NCBI GenBank assembly: GCA_009995225.1
Contig: JAACPW010000017.1
Coordinates: 25,663-89,662 of the forward strand
Length of the DNA stretch: 64,000 nt
Reading direction: 5' to 3'
Source: Sphingomonadales bacterium
Lineage (GTDB): Bacteria; Pseudomonadota; Alphaproteobacteria; Sphingomonadales; Sphingomonadaceae
Shown: piece by piece, positions 38,603 through 46,480 of the stretch
How the letters are laid out: each line of letters opens with the position of its first letter
How positions within the stretch are numbered: the stretch's first letter is position 1
Notes under the pieces: model-generated
What the model was told of the DNA's origin: nothing
What the model saw: only the letters and a program-made list of their open reading frames with translations
The model's database searches: none
Program-made: the position numbers and the translations under genes

Positions 38603-39376
38603 CTAGGAAATGCTGAGGCCCCCATCGACCGGCAGGCATTGTCCGGTGATGTAATCGCTGGCCGGGGAGGCGAAGAAGACAGCGAGGCCTTCCAGCCCCT
38701 CGTGATCGCCGGGACGGCGCAGCGGTATGCGGCGGCTGATCCATTCGGCAAACCGGGGATCGGCATTTGCGGTGATATCGGTTTCGTAGAAACCGAAAAG
38801 CAGCGCATTGGCGGTGATCTTGTGGCGCGCAAGTTCGAAGGCGGCGGCGCGCGTGAGGCCGTTCAGCGCAGCTTTGGATGCGGCGTAATCGGATGAGCGA
38901 TTGACCCCCATGATCGACTGGCCGGACGAGGTAGCGATCAGCTTGCCGCCAGCATCGCCTGCGGCAGCGCGGGCGATCATGTGCCGGGTCACGTGCTTGT
39001 AAAGCAGTGCGGCGCCGCGGGTGTTGATCGCCATGGTATGATCCCAGCTATCGGCGGTGATGTCGGGGATTGCAGTGCCTGCGCCTGAAATTCCGGCGTT
39101 GGCGAAGCAGATATCCACGCGTCCGAAAACATCGAGCGTCATCGCCATCGCATCTTCGATGTCGCTTTCGCGCGCGATGTCGCACTGGGTGACCAGTGCG
39201 TTGCCGCCGCCAAGCGCACATAGTTCGTCATAGGCGGCAGCGTTCTTGTCCGCATTGCGCGCCCAGATCGCGACATTCGCGCCAGCCTTGGCCAGGCCGC
39301 GTGCCATGGCGAGGCCAAGACCGCCATTGCCGCCGGTAATAATGGCCGTGCGGCCGGAAAGATCGAACAGGTTCAT
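38603..39376 (-). CDS. short-chain dehydrogenase/reductase
   Basis: A 257-residue classical SDR with the cofactor motif TGGNGGLG at residues 15-22, NAGIS, and the catalytic set Ser...Tyr-Ala-Ala-Ser-Lys (SSGQSIMG, then DYAASKAAL). The end, ASDYITGQCLPVDGGLS, is typical. Likely activities include 3-oxoacyl-ACP reductase-type or sugar-acid reductases; the substrate is unknown. ATG 39376 gives MNLFDLSGRTA, which fits the family; a longer open frame exists but is not homologous. Confidence 0.88.
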   Translation of the reverse strand: MNLFDLSGRTAIITGGNGGLGLAMARGLAKAGANVAIWARNADKNAAAYDELCALGGGNALVTQCDIARESDIEDAMAMTLDVFGRVDICFANAGISGAGTAIPDITADSWDHTMAINTRGAALLYKHVTRHMIARAAAGDAGGKLIATSSGQSIMGVNRSSDYAASKAALNGLTRAAAFELARHKITANALLFGFYETDITANADPRFAEWISRRIPLRRPGDHEGLEGLAVFFASPASDYITGQCLPVDGGLSIS

Positions 39377-39455
39377 GGGGCAAGGTGGTGGCGTAATCGT
39401 GCAGGCCTCGCAAGAGGCGCGGGAACCGGGCGGGGCTTTGGCGACTTGTGGCGGG

Positions 39456-39926
39456 ATGGACGGACAAACATCGCTTGCCACCCCTTCGCTATCTCCGGCC
39501 GCGCGCGCGCTTGGCTATGCCGGGTTGCTGCCCCAAATCATCTGCATTGCGCTGATCCTTGCGGGTCACGAATGGCGTTATGCGGCATTGGCGGGCGGAT
39601 TTGCATATGCGGCGGCGATATTCAGCTTCCTGGGAGGTGTCTGGTGGGGACAGGCGCTCGCCAACGGCCGTGCCTCGACGGGCGCCTATATTTTGGCGGT
39701 GCTGCCAAGCCTTCTTGCGGTGGCGCTGTTTCTGCCTTGGAGCTTCGGATGGGAATGGCCCGGCCCGGCGCTGTTCTACCTGGGCGCATTGATCCTGGGG
39801 TCACCACTGATTGACCGCGCGCTGGGCTTTGCCGCGGCCGATTTCCTGCGTCTGCGCTGGCACCTGTCCATCGGCCTTGGCAGCCTGACGATTGTTCTGG
39901 GGTTCTTGTCTGGCCGCGTCATCTGA
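39456..39926 (+). CDS. DUF3429 membrane protein
   Basis: A 156-residue protein with four to five hydrophobic segments, of the DUF3429/TMEM69 type. Typical features are ALGYAGLLPQI, FLGGVWWGQAL and the C-terminal FLRLRWHLSIGLGS. The function is unknown. The start at 39456 is 79 nt divergent from the SDR gene; the open frame runs further upstream into that gene but without similarity. Confidence 0.83.
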   Translation: MDGQTSLATPSLSPAARALGYAGLLPQIICIALILAGHEWRYAALAGGFAYAAAIFSFLGGVWWGQALANGRASTGAYILAVLPSLLAVALFLPWSFGWEWPGPALFYLGALILGSPLIDRALGFAAADFLRLRWHLSIGLGSLTIVLGFLSGRVI

Positions 39927-40036
39927 CCGCGCGGCGATGGGTATTGTGCGCGGTTTGCCTCCACGATTCGTTTCCGATGCGTTAACCAACACACGTTAAG
40001 CACAATCCCGGGTTTGCCCTCGGGAACGTACACTTG

Positions 40037-42403
40037 ATGAACGGATCGCTACAGTCACTGGCCGACAAGATTCGGCGCGCCTTCCGCTCTGCTGGTGAGG
40101 ACGTCACCGGTTTGTCGCATGAAAACGTGCTGCGTTCCGGTGCCTCACTGTTGCGCCGCAAGCGGACCAAGGTCGCCGTGTTTGCGTTGCTGTTCGGGGT
40201 GGTTTCGGCGCTGATCGAATTGCCGCTGCCGGCCGAGGATTTCTACCGCGCCGCGCGCGCTGAACTGCGTTCGCGTCCGGCGCCGCAAAATATCGTGATG
40301 ATTGCGATCGACGACCGGACACTCAACGCGTTTGCTCGCAACGAGCCCTCGCGTACCAATGACGGTATCTTGATCGACATTTTGGCCGCCTCGGGGGTGA
40401 AGAAAATAGCCTTCGACCGGGCCCACGCCGATCCCGAAAGCCCCACCGCTGACGCTGCTTTCGCCGAGACACTCGCGCGCCATAGGGGCAAAGTTTGGCT
40501 CGGCGCAGCGCCAAAACAAGAGATGGGAATTCAAGTCGTTGAGGCGATAATTCCATATTCTCAATTCCGGCAGCAAGCAGGGCTTGCAGCAATGAACGGT
40601 GTAATTAGCCCTTTCAACAATTCGATCCACTTTCCCACCAGTGTGCAAATCGAAGGAAAGACCTTTCCGTCGCTATCGGCTTTACTAGCCGGATACGAAG
40701 GGCCGCAAGCCGACTACCGTCCTGATTATGCCTTCGACCCAGCTACCGTGCCCACATACAGCTATCTCGATGTCATCAATGGCCTGGTTCCGGCCGAACG
40801 GCTCGACGGTAAAAATGTCATTGTCGGCAATGCATATTTTGAGTCACCTGATTATTTACGTATGCCACTGCGGGACGGCAAAGTGCCTGGCGCCTATTTC
40901 CACATCATGGGCGCGCATACCTTGGAGCGCGGTGTGCCGGTGGATCTTATGTGGTATCCCGCTTTGATCGCGGCAGCGCTTGCTATCGGTGCGTTGGCAA
41001 CAGGCCGCACCCGGTCTGCTCAAGTCATTGTTGGAACCGCTGTCGGCCTGCTCATTATGCCGCTGCTGCTTGACGATTTTGGCGTAAACATTGACGTGAT
41101 GCCAGCGCTCATGGCCCTGATTTGGGCATTAATCGGCTTCCAAAAAATCAACCGGAAATATTACAGCAGCGATGTTGACGCGATGACGACCAATGCGATC
41201 GCCTCGGACAAGCCGAGCGAGGAACGCGATGTCTACGCGCTCAAGATCGCCAATCTGGCGGAAATGTCGGAAGATTGGTCCCCTCGCGAGATCGGAGAGT
41301 TCGTCAACACGCTGATCACCTATGTCAAAGGTCCGGGCGAAGCGGGCGATATTGCTTTTGAGCGTGACATCCTTGTGTGGCTTTCCCCGCGCATGGGGGC
41401 GGATGATCTGGAACGTCACGCTGATGGCTTGGCTTTGATGCTGAAGACCGCAAACAATTACGATTGGCAGTCATCCAACAGCGCCCCGGCGCTCGGCATT
41501 GATACCAATCACGATCTGTCAGTGGCGTTGCGGATCAAGAAAGCGATGCAGGCGGCCGAAGAGGCCGCCAATCGCGGTGCACGCTTCATCATCAACGACG
41601 CCGCACACCTGGAAGCGCGAAACACGCGTTTGCACCTGATCCGCGTGTTGGAAAAAGGACTGCGCGATCGGGATATCGGCGTTGCCTACCAACCCAAAAT
41701 TGATTTGGCTTCGGGCCGGATCGTGGGGGCCGAGACGCTGATCCGGTGGCAGCCGGAGGGCGAAGGCTACATCAATCCGCAGGAGCTGGTGCTGGCCGCA
41801 GAGGCGGGCGACCGGATCAACGAGCTGACCCTCGTGGTTATGGAAAGCGCGCTGGCAGATGGAAAGCAGGCGCTTGCACTTGATCCGCGGTTCAGGCTTG
41901 CGGTGAATATGTCCGCCAAAAGTCTGTCGGACACACACCTTCTTTTCGACATCATGACGATGCTGGGCCGGCACAACTTTCCGCCGGAGAACCTGACCCT
42001 CGAGTTGACCGAAACCGCAAAGCTCGAAGACCACCGCATCGCTCCGGCGATTGCCGCGCTAAAGGCGCGGGGCATCAGTCTTTCGATCGACGATTTCGGC
42101 ACGGGCGAATCCAATCTCGAGTATATCCAGAAGTTGCCCAGTTCCGAGCTCAAGATCGACAAGCGTTTCGTGCAGCACATGGCAACCTCAGAGGAAAGCC
42201 GTGCCGTGGTGCGAGCGACGATCGAGATTGCCCATTCGCTTGGAAAAATTGTGGTGGCCGAGGGTGTCGAGGACATCTCTGTCGCGGCTGCATTGCGGGC
42301 GATGGGATGTGACCAAGCGCAGGGCTATCTGTTCTCGCCTGCAATCGCCATGCCCGAACTTCTGGCAATGATGGGCGGGGGTCAAACCGCAGTTTACGGT
42401 TGA
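40037..42403 (+). CDS. CHASE2 - degenerate GGDEF-like - EAL protein
   Basis: A 788-residue membrane signalling protein. The N-terminus has one transmembrane helix (about 48-65), then a periplasmic CHASE2 sensor (about 75-300; IAIDDRTLNAF and IVGNAYF), then a cluster of two to three helices (about 310-375). A region at 390-490 (ALKIANLAEMS, then FERDILVWL) looks like a highly degenerate GGDEF. The C-terminal EAL domain (about 530-785) keeps GAETLIRW, NMSAKSLS, ELTETAK, DDFGTGESNL, LKIDKRF and AEGVED. It is probably a sensor-coupled cyclic-di-GMP phosphodiesterase. It is the last core gene before the island. Confidence 0.86.
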   Translation: MNGSLQSLADKIRRAFRSAGEDVTGLSHENVLRSGASLLRRKRTKVAVFALLFGVVSALIELPLPAEDFYRAARAELRSRPAPQNIVMIAIDDRTLNAFARNEPSRTNDGILIDILAASGVKKIAFDRAHADPESPTADAAFAETLARHRGKVWLGAAPKQEMGIQVVEAIIPYSQFRQQAGLAAMNGVISPFNNSIHFPTSVQIEGKTFPSLSALLAGYEGPQADYRPDYAFDPATVPTYSYLDVINGLVPAERLDGKNVIVGNAYFESPDYLRMPLRDGKVPGAYFHIMGAHTLERGVPVDLMWYPALIAAALAIGALATGRTRSAQVIVGTAVGLLIMPLLLDDFGVNIDVMPALMALIWALIGFQKINRKYYSSDVDAMTTNAIASDKPSEERDVYALKIANLAEMSEDWSPREIGEFVNTLITYVKGPGEAGDIAFERDILVWLSPRMGADDLERHADGLALMLKTANNYDWQSSNSAPALGIDTNHDLSVALRIKKAMQAAEEAANRGARFIINDAAHLEARNTRLHLIRVLEKGLRDRDIGVAYQPKIDLASGRIVGAETLIRWQPEGEGYINPQELVLAAEAGDRINELTLVVMESALADGKQALALDPRFRLAVNMSAKSLSDTHLLFDIMTMLGRHNFPPENLTLELTETAKLEDHRIAPAIAALKARGISLSIDDFGTGESNLEYIQKLPSSELKIDKRFVQHMATSEESRAVVRATIEIAHSLGKIVVAEGVEDISVAAALRAMGCDQAQGYLFSPAIAMPELLAMMGGGQTAVYG

Positions 42404-42463
42404 TTAAGGTTAATAACTTGTTAAACCCATCCTACAGCAGTTGGCGCTGATAGGAGAATTTTT

Positions 42464-42502
42464 ATGTGGGGTTACATCATTCACATCTTCGGCCGCCGCT
42501 AA
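42464..42502 (+). CDS. 12-codon micro-ORF (MWGYIIHIFGRR)
   Basis: A 12-codon ORF has a good ribosome binding site (AGGAGAATTTTT) and ends 23 nt before a strong terminator. The peptide is hydrophobic with a basic tail. It could be a microprotein or part of a short transcript; I know no family. Position between the CHASE2-EAL gene and the terminator makes it more than a random ORF. Confidence 0.35.
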   Translation: MWGYIIHIFGRR

Positions 42503-42525
42503 GTCGGCATTGCCTTAAAGTCATA

Positions 42526-42551
42526 AAGCCCCGGGAAACCGGGGCTTTTTT
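42526..42551 (+). terminator. Rho-independent terminator
   Basis: A perfect 9-bp stem AAGCCCCGG/CCGGGGCTT with a GAAA tetraloop is followed by T6. It ends the transcript carrying the micro-ORF and probably the CHASE2-EAL gene. Confidence 0.9.
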
Positions 42552-42669
42552 CGTTGTGGTAGGATATTTGTCGCTTGCGGCGGTTCCGGCCATTTAAGGC
42601 GTAAGCGCACGGCCAACGATGGTTGATGAGTTGCACGTCAAGAGACGAAGCGCCCATCAGGGCCGAAAT

Positions 42670-42689
42670 TGGTCGGGGAGAGAGGATTC
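42670..42689 (-). other. candidate attachment site: tRNA 3'-end remnant
   Basis: On the minus strand the 20 nt read as the end of a tRNA: part of the T loop (GAAT), T-stem strand CCTCT, acceptor strand CTCCCCG, discriminator A and CCA. Acceptor CTCCCCG-A is typical of tRNA-Pro. No other tRNA part precedes it, so it is a fragment. It fits an attL left by integration into a tRNA 3' end lying beyond the right edge. Confidence 0.6.
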
Positions 42690-42794
42690 CCAACCAATTA
42701 ATTCGGGCACTCAGGGGCGGTGATCCAAGCCACTGCAATCCGCGGAATTTTCCGGATGACCACCTTCCTGAATCAATCGCGGGCAACCGTCAAG

Positions 42795-42830
42795 GGCACA
42801 ATTTGTGGCACAATTTGTGGCACAGTCTGT
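42795..42830 (+). repeat. three tandem 12-bp repeats
   Basis: Two copies of GGCACAATTTGT and a third with two changes (GGCACAGTCTGT) stand head to tail. Such spaced short repeats near an att core resemble integrase arm-binding sites, but the role is inferred. Confidence 0.65.
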
Positions 42831-42984
42831 GCCCACAGGATCGGTTCTGTGCATCCATCGATTGGCAAGTTTCGGGCTCAGGGCTGACTGCTCCTAAGGT
42901 CCGCGCTGGAACCTGCTCAACGATCACCCGATGCCTTATGGCAACGCTGACCCGCCAAGCTAATTCGCAATGGCAAGGTTGATA

Positions 42985-43818
42985 TCATGCCTGGGAATCC
43001 TCTTCCGGGTCTAGCTTGTGCTCATCGGCATATGCTCCCACCACCCAGATGAAGCTTTGAACATCGATGAAGTCTCTGGCTCCGAGCGGACGGATTTTTT
43101 CGAGCGTGAAGCGCGCAAGGTCGAGCAGGCTTTCATAGACTTTGGAAGAGACTTCGGCCTCGTAGTCATGCTGAAAGCGATGTCCGATGCGCTCCGCGAA
43201 GTCGCATGTGACCACCGGCTTGAGAAACATGTGCTTCTCGGGATTCCACAGATAGGGAAAGTATGTGGCGGTCGGCCAGCTCAGCCGCCCATGCGCTTTT
43301 ATCGCCGCAGCCATCTGCGCGGCACCATGATCTAATTCGCCGTTTGCGAAGGCTGCGGCTCCTCGCAGGAAATCGGCGCCCGAAGGTCCCTCGAGTGCTT
43401 CCTTGAGATGCATGCTTTCGTAGGGGGACAGCAGATTGATCCAGACCTGCGCTGCTCTGACCCGCTTAGCGTCCGGGTCCTCGGCATTCTGCGCCTGTTC
43501 GACCAGTAGAGCGGTGTTCAGCATCCTGTGTGCTGCCCGCTTGTAATCAGCCTCAAGCTGCCCGCTGCGCTCACCTTCGAACCCGTCCGGCATGAATTCG
43601 AGGAAGCGGTCGATGGCACCCTCTATCCCGATGTAGTGAGGATGCAGCTTGCCAGCCTCGTTGCGCAGGCGGGCAAGAAGCCGTTGCTCGTTCTCGTCAT
43701 GGAAGACGGGGCTGGTCTTCCCGTCCGCAACGACCACCCCCGAGTAGCCTCCATCCTTATCAACCTGCCAGCGCAAGGTTGATTTGCCATACTTTTCGGA
43801 ATGGGTTCGGTTGACCAT
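42985..43818 (-). CDS. unknown protein sharing a domain with the McrB-like protein
   Basis: A 277-residue protein of no family I can name. Residues about 180-265 (YFPYLWNPEKHMF, then VVTCDFAERIG, then DFIDVQSFIWVVG) align with residues about 305-405 of the McrB-like protein at 55540 (MF, SIPTDYAARLL, DMWDVQGFLWV). It could be a stand-alone accessory or specificity partner. The ATG has AGGACG upstream. It is the last gene of a leftward group with the DUF429 gene, 51 nt upstream. Confidence 0.7.
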   Translation of the reverse strand: MVNRTHSEKYGKSTLRWQVDKDGGYSGVVVADGKTSPVFHDENEQRLLARLRNEAGKLHPHYIGIEGAIDRFLEFMPDGFEGERSGQLEADYKRAAHRMLNTALLVEQAQNAEDPDAKRVRAAQVWINLLSPYESMHLKEALEGPSGADFLRGAAAFANGELDHGAAQMAAAIKAHGRLSWPTATYFPYLWNPEKHMFLKPVVTCDFAERIGHRFQHDYEAEVSSKVYESLLDLARFTLEKIRPLGARDFIDVQSFIWVVGAYADEHKLDPEEDSQA

Positions 43819-43869
43819 AAATCGTCCTATTCTTGCCGCCTTGCGGCGCTTTTCCGGCAGACCTTTCGC

Positions 43870-44775
43870 CTATATGATCTTGGCGAGGTATGGGTCGTCC
43901 AACATGTTGTCATGCCAGACCTCGCGCCGCATCTCTGCCCGAGCGGAGTAGGGGCTCTTCGGCAGCAATGTGCGCGATTGAATGACAGGGTCGGCTTTCG
44001 GGACCCAGATGGCGGACTTGTCGTCACCGGCGAAAGGCTGTGCCCCGCCATCGACGGCGAGGATGGCGCATATGCAACAGATGATCGCATCGATCATGTC
44101 CTCTTGCGCCTTCAGCTGTGCCGGGCTGAGCTCGAAGCCGGTGCAGAAGCTTTCCGCGCCCGGCAGATAAGCTTCGAGCACGGTTCCAATCGCGCTCCAC
44201 TCGCCTGCGAGCAGGCTTCGGCGATGTTTGGGGGAAAGTTTCGGCCAGTAGGATCGGATCTTGCCGACCTTGTAAGGCAGGCGCTTGGGTTCGTCGCACA
44301 GCTCGACCAGCGCCGGGTGGGGATAGACCTCTATCAGGCCGGGCGTGGTGATCTCCCTGATGCACAGGTCATATCCCGCCTCCGCAAATCCATGTCGCAG
44401 ATGATCGCTGATCGCACCGGGTCGCGCGCTACTGGGACTATGCGCTGCACACCACTTGGCTCCATAGGCCCGCGAAAGGGCATCGTCTGACGCGCGTCTT
44501 CCCGCGATAGGCTCCAGAGCCATCGGCATGTCAATCGCGACAAGATCGGGCAGGCTTCCCGATAGCCCGCGGGCTGCAGCGAGCAGGTCATTGGCCGGGC
44601 CAACCCCTCCCGACGGTTTGTCGGGGGAGGGTTGCCCGTAAGCCTCCGCGAGAAAGTGAGCGACAGACGGCCATGCCCCCTTTAGCCTCCAGCCGTTCGC
44701 ATCCTCGACAGCCAACGCAACGCCCGAGGCATGCTTTTCCGTCCAGGCTGCATCGATGCCGAGAACTGATCTCAT
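43870..44775 (-). CDS. DUF429 domain protein, predicted RNase H-fold nuclease
   Basis: A 301-residue DUF429 protein. GIDAAW at residues 6-11 supplies the first acidic residue of an RNase H-like fold; VAIDMPMAL, EVYPHPALVELC and the later EDMIDAIICCICAI complete the usual pattern. DUF429 members are predicted nucleases without a settled function. It has an AGGGAGAAAC ribosome binding site and lies 25 nt after the upstream leftward gene, so both are probably in one transcript. Confidence 0.82.
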   Translation of the reverse strand: MRSVLGIDAAWTEKHASGVALAVEDANGWRLKGAWPSVAHFLAEAYGQPSPDKPSGGVGPANDLLAAARGLSGSLPDLVAIDMPMALEPIAGRRASDDALSRAYGAKWCAAHSPSSARPGAISDHLRHGFAEAGYDLCIREITTPGLIEVYPHPALVELCDEPKRLPYKVGKIRSYWPKLSPKHRRSLLAGEWSAIGTVLEAYLPGAESFCTGFELSPAQLKAQEDMIDAIICCICAILAVDGGAQPFAGDDKSAIWVPKADPVIQSRTLLPKSPYSARAEMRREVWHDNMLDDPYLAKII

Positions 44776-44800
44776 CGAATTGTTTCTCCCTGAAGGATTG

Positions 44801-45553
44801 TCACGCTGCCTGCGTCAGAGGCTCGAGCCCTTCGAAAACGATCTCTACGCCATGTCCGCGCCATAGCGGTCCTTCCGGGCCATCGGCCGACGCGAAGCTC
44901 ACAGATGCAAAGTGGCCGTGCCTGCTCATATGCACCACGTTACATTCAATGGCCTCGAGGTTGGCCGGTCGCTCGGCGTGCCGCTGCGGGAAACGGGCTG
45001 CGCGCACCACCACCCATTCCGGCCCTTTTGCCATGTCCGCTACAAACCAGATGTTCGGATCGACCTGCGGGTTGGAATGCGATGACATGATCTCGTAGCC
45101 GCGTTCCTTGAGGTCGTTCCTCGCGACCTGCACGGCGAAATCGAGCAGCTCCCAGTCGGTCATCGCCAAGGGTTCGTCGGTGACGAGCATCGAGGGATTG
45201 ATGCGCTTGCTGTTGCGCAGGTCGATCATTCCCCAGCCTGGACGATCGGGTTCCCAGCCCCGCAAGGTCCGGCGCATCGGCATGAGACAGGGATAGCCAT
45301 TCCAGCCTTCGGCCACCGACAGCAGACCTTCGCGGCTGCCCGGCAGAGCCGCCTGTTCGTCGACATCCTCTAAGCGGATGAAAAACACCTGGTTGCCGAG
45401 CCGAAAAGAGAGATGTTCGAGAAAGGGCGGGCGAGGATCGACCTTGAGCCAGCTTTGAAGGCCGTCCTGAAAGAAGCTCTGGATGTGATTGCCGGCCGCG
45501 TTCCACATAGCGAGAAAGTCGCATGAGGGTTCGGCCATCGTGATTTCGTGCAT
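44801..45553 (-). CDS. hypothetical protein, first gene of leftward island group
   Basis: A 250-residue soluble protein without a family I recognise. It is mixed alpha/beta with no cysteine cluster, P-loop or clear nuclease motif; FFIRLEDVDEQAALPGS and WFVADMAKGPEWVVVRAAR are its more distinctive segments. ATG 45553 follows GGGGAGA; the open frame continues upstream but without a start context. It heads the DUF429 group and diverges from the HEPN gene across a 170-nt gap. Confidence 0.65.
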   Translation of the reverse strand: MHEITMAEPSCDFLAMWNAAGNHIQSFFQDGLQSWLKVDPRPPFLEHLSFRLGNQVFFIRLEDVDEQAALPGSREGLLSVAEGWNGYPCLMPMRRTLRGWEPDRPGWGMIDLRNSKRINPSMLVTDEPLAMTDWELLDFAVQVARNDLKERGYEIMSSHSNPQVDPNIWFVADMAKGPEWVVVRAARFPQRHAERPANLEAIECNVVHMSRHGHFASVSFASADGPEGPLWRGHGVEIVFEGLEPLTQAA

Positions 45554-45723
45554 CAGGAATGGTCTCCGGGGAATCGGTCTGTGCCGATGCGGAAAGGGCA
45601 TTGGATCATGGCTGCGACAAATCCGGTCGTTTGGTTTCAGCTGCTCTTGGCCATCTTTGATGCGCTATATGGAAGCATCTGGTAACAAGAGATAAATCTT
45701 GTCGGAAATACCCTTCTGCCGCA

Positions 45724-46440
45724 ATGAGAGAGTTGATGCCGACAACCGACCCGCTCCACCCTGATCGCCTCAAGGAAAAGCAGCGCGCGCTGCGGGACGG
45801 TTTTGCCTTGCCGCTCACCTTGCGGGTGCACCGGGCGATCAGCTGGCTGCTGCGCGCGCATCGCGAGAAGGAAGACCTCGACACCCGCTTCATCCATCTG
45901 TGGATCGGCTTCAACGCCGCCTATGCCGGCAATCTTGAGCGTGCGCTGGAGGAGGACGAGGGGGCTGGGCGCCGACCCGGCGCGGCCAACGAACGCCAGC
46001 GTTTCGAGGACTTCTTTCGCATGCTGGTGCAGCTCGACGGCGAGGGGCGGATCTACAAGGCGTTATGGACACGCTTCCCACAGGAAATCCGCATCCTTCT
46101 CGACAACCGCTACGTCTTCGCGCCGTTCTGGAAACACCATGCGGGGCAGCCCGGCGGTGGTGGCTGGGCGATCAGCTTTGAGGCGGCCAAGCGCGCAGCC
46201 AACGCAGCGCTGGCTGCTGGCGATACGCCAGTCGTGCTCTCGATCCTATTCGACCGGCTCTATGTCCTGCGCAACCAGCTGCTGCATGGCGGGGCGACTT
46301 GGAACAGTGCCGCAAACCGCTCACAGGTGCGCGACGGAGCGGCGATCCTCGGCCATTTGCTGCCGCTGTTCATCGACCTGATGATGGATAATACGGACGA
46401 GGACTGGGCGATGCCACTGTATCCGGTTATTGAGGAATGA
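45724..46440 (+). CDS. HEPN domain protein, predicted ribonuclease
   Basis: A 238-residue HEPN protein. The Rx4H catalytic motif is RNQLLH at about residues 183-188, in the sequence LYVLRNQLLHGGATWNS, and an earlier helix carries LWIGFNAAYAG. HEPN domains cleave RNA in toxin-antitoxin and abortive infection systems. The gene is followed after 40 nt by a DUF2779 nuclease gene. ATG 45736 with GAGAG upstream is an alternative start. Confidence 0.82.
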   Translation: MRELMPTTDPLHPDRLKEKQRALRDGFALPLTLRVHRAISWLLRAHREKEDLDTRFIHLWIGFNAAYAGNLERALEEDEGAGRRPGAANERQRFEDFFRMLVQLDGEGRIYKALWTRFPQEIRILLDNRYVFAPFWKHHAGQPGGGGWAISFEAAKRAANAALAAGDTPVVLSILFDRLYVLRNQLLHGGATWNSAANRSQVRDGAAILGHLLPLFIDLMMDNTDEDWAMPLYPVIEE

Positions 46441-46480
46441 GTGACCGTTTTTGTCGTATAGTGTTTGTAGGAAACCCAGC

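Larger units (their letters stand above)
42552..42984. other. island left-end region without a gene
   Basis: This 433-bp stretch holds the tRNA-like attachment copy (42670-42689) and three tandem 12-bp repeats (42795-42830). Short open frames on both strands cross these repeats and lack ribosome binding sites. I see no gene in it. Confidence 0.6.

Noticed and set aside
42670..42689. A complete tRNA gene at the island edge
   Set aside because: Only the 3' 20 nt fit; the anticodon and D arms are absent on either side.
42795..42830. CRISPR-like repeats
   Set aside because: The three units are directly joined without spacers, and no cas genes are in the window.
42623..42982. 119-codon open frame in the island left-end region
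   Set aside because: It runs through the tandem 12-bp repeats and the tRNA-like remnant, has no ribosome binding site and no family pattern.
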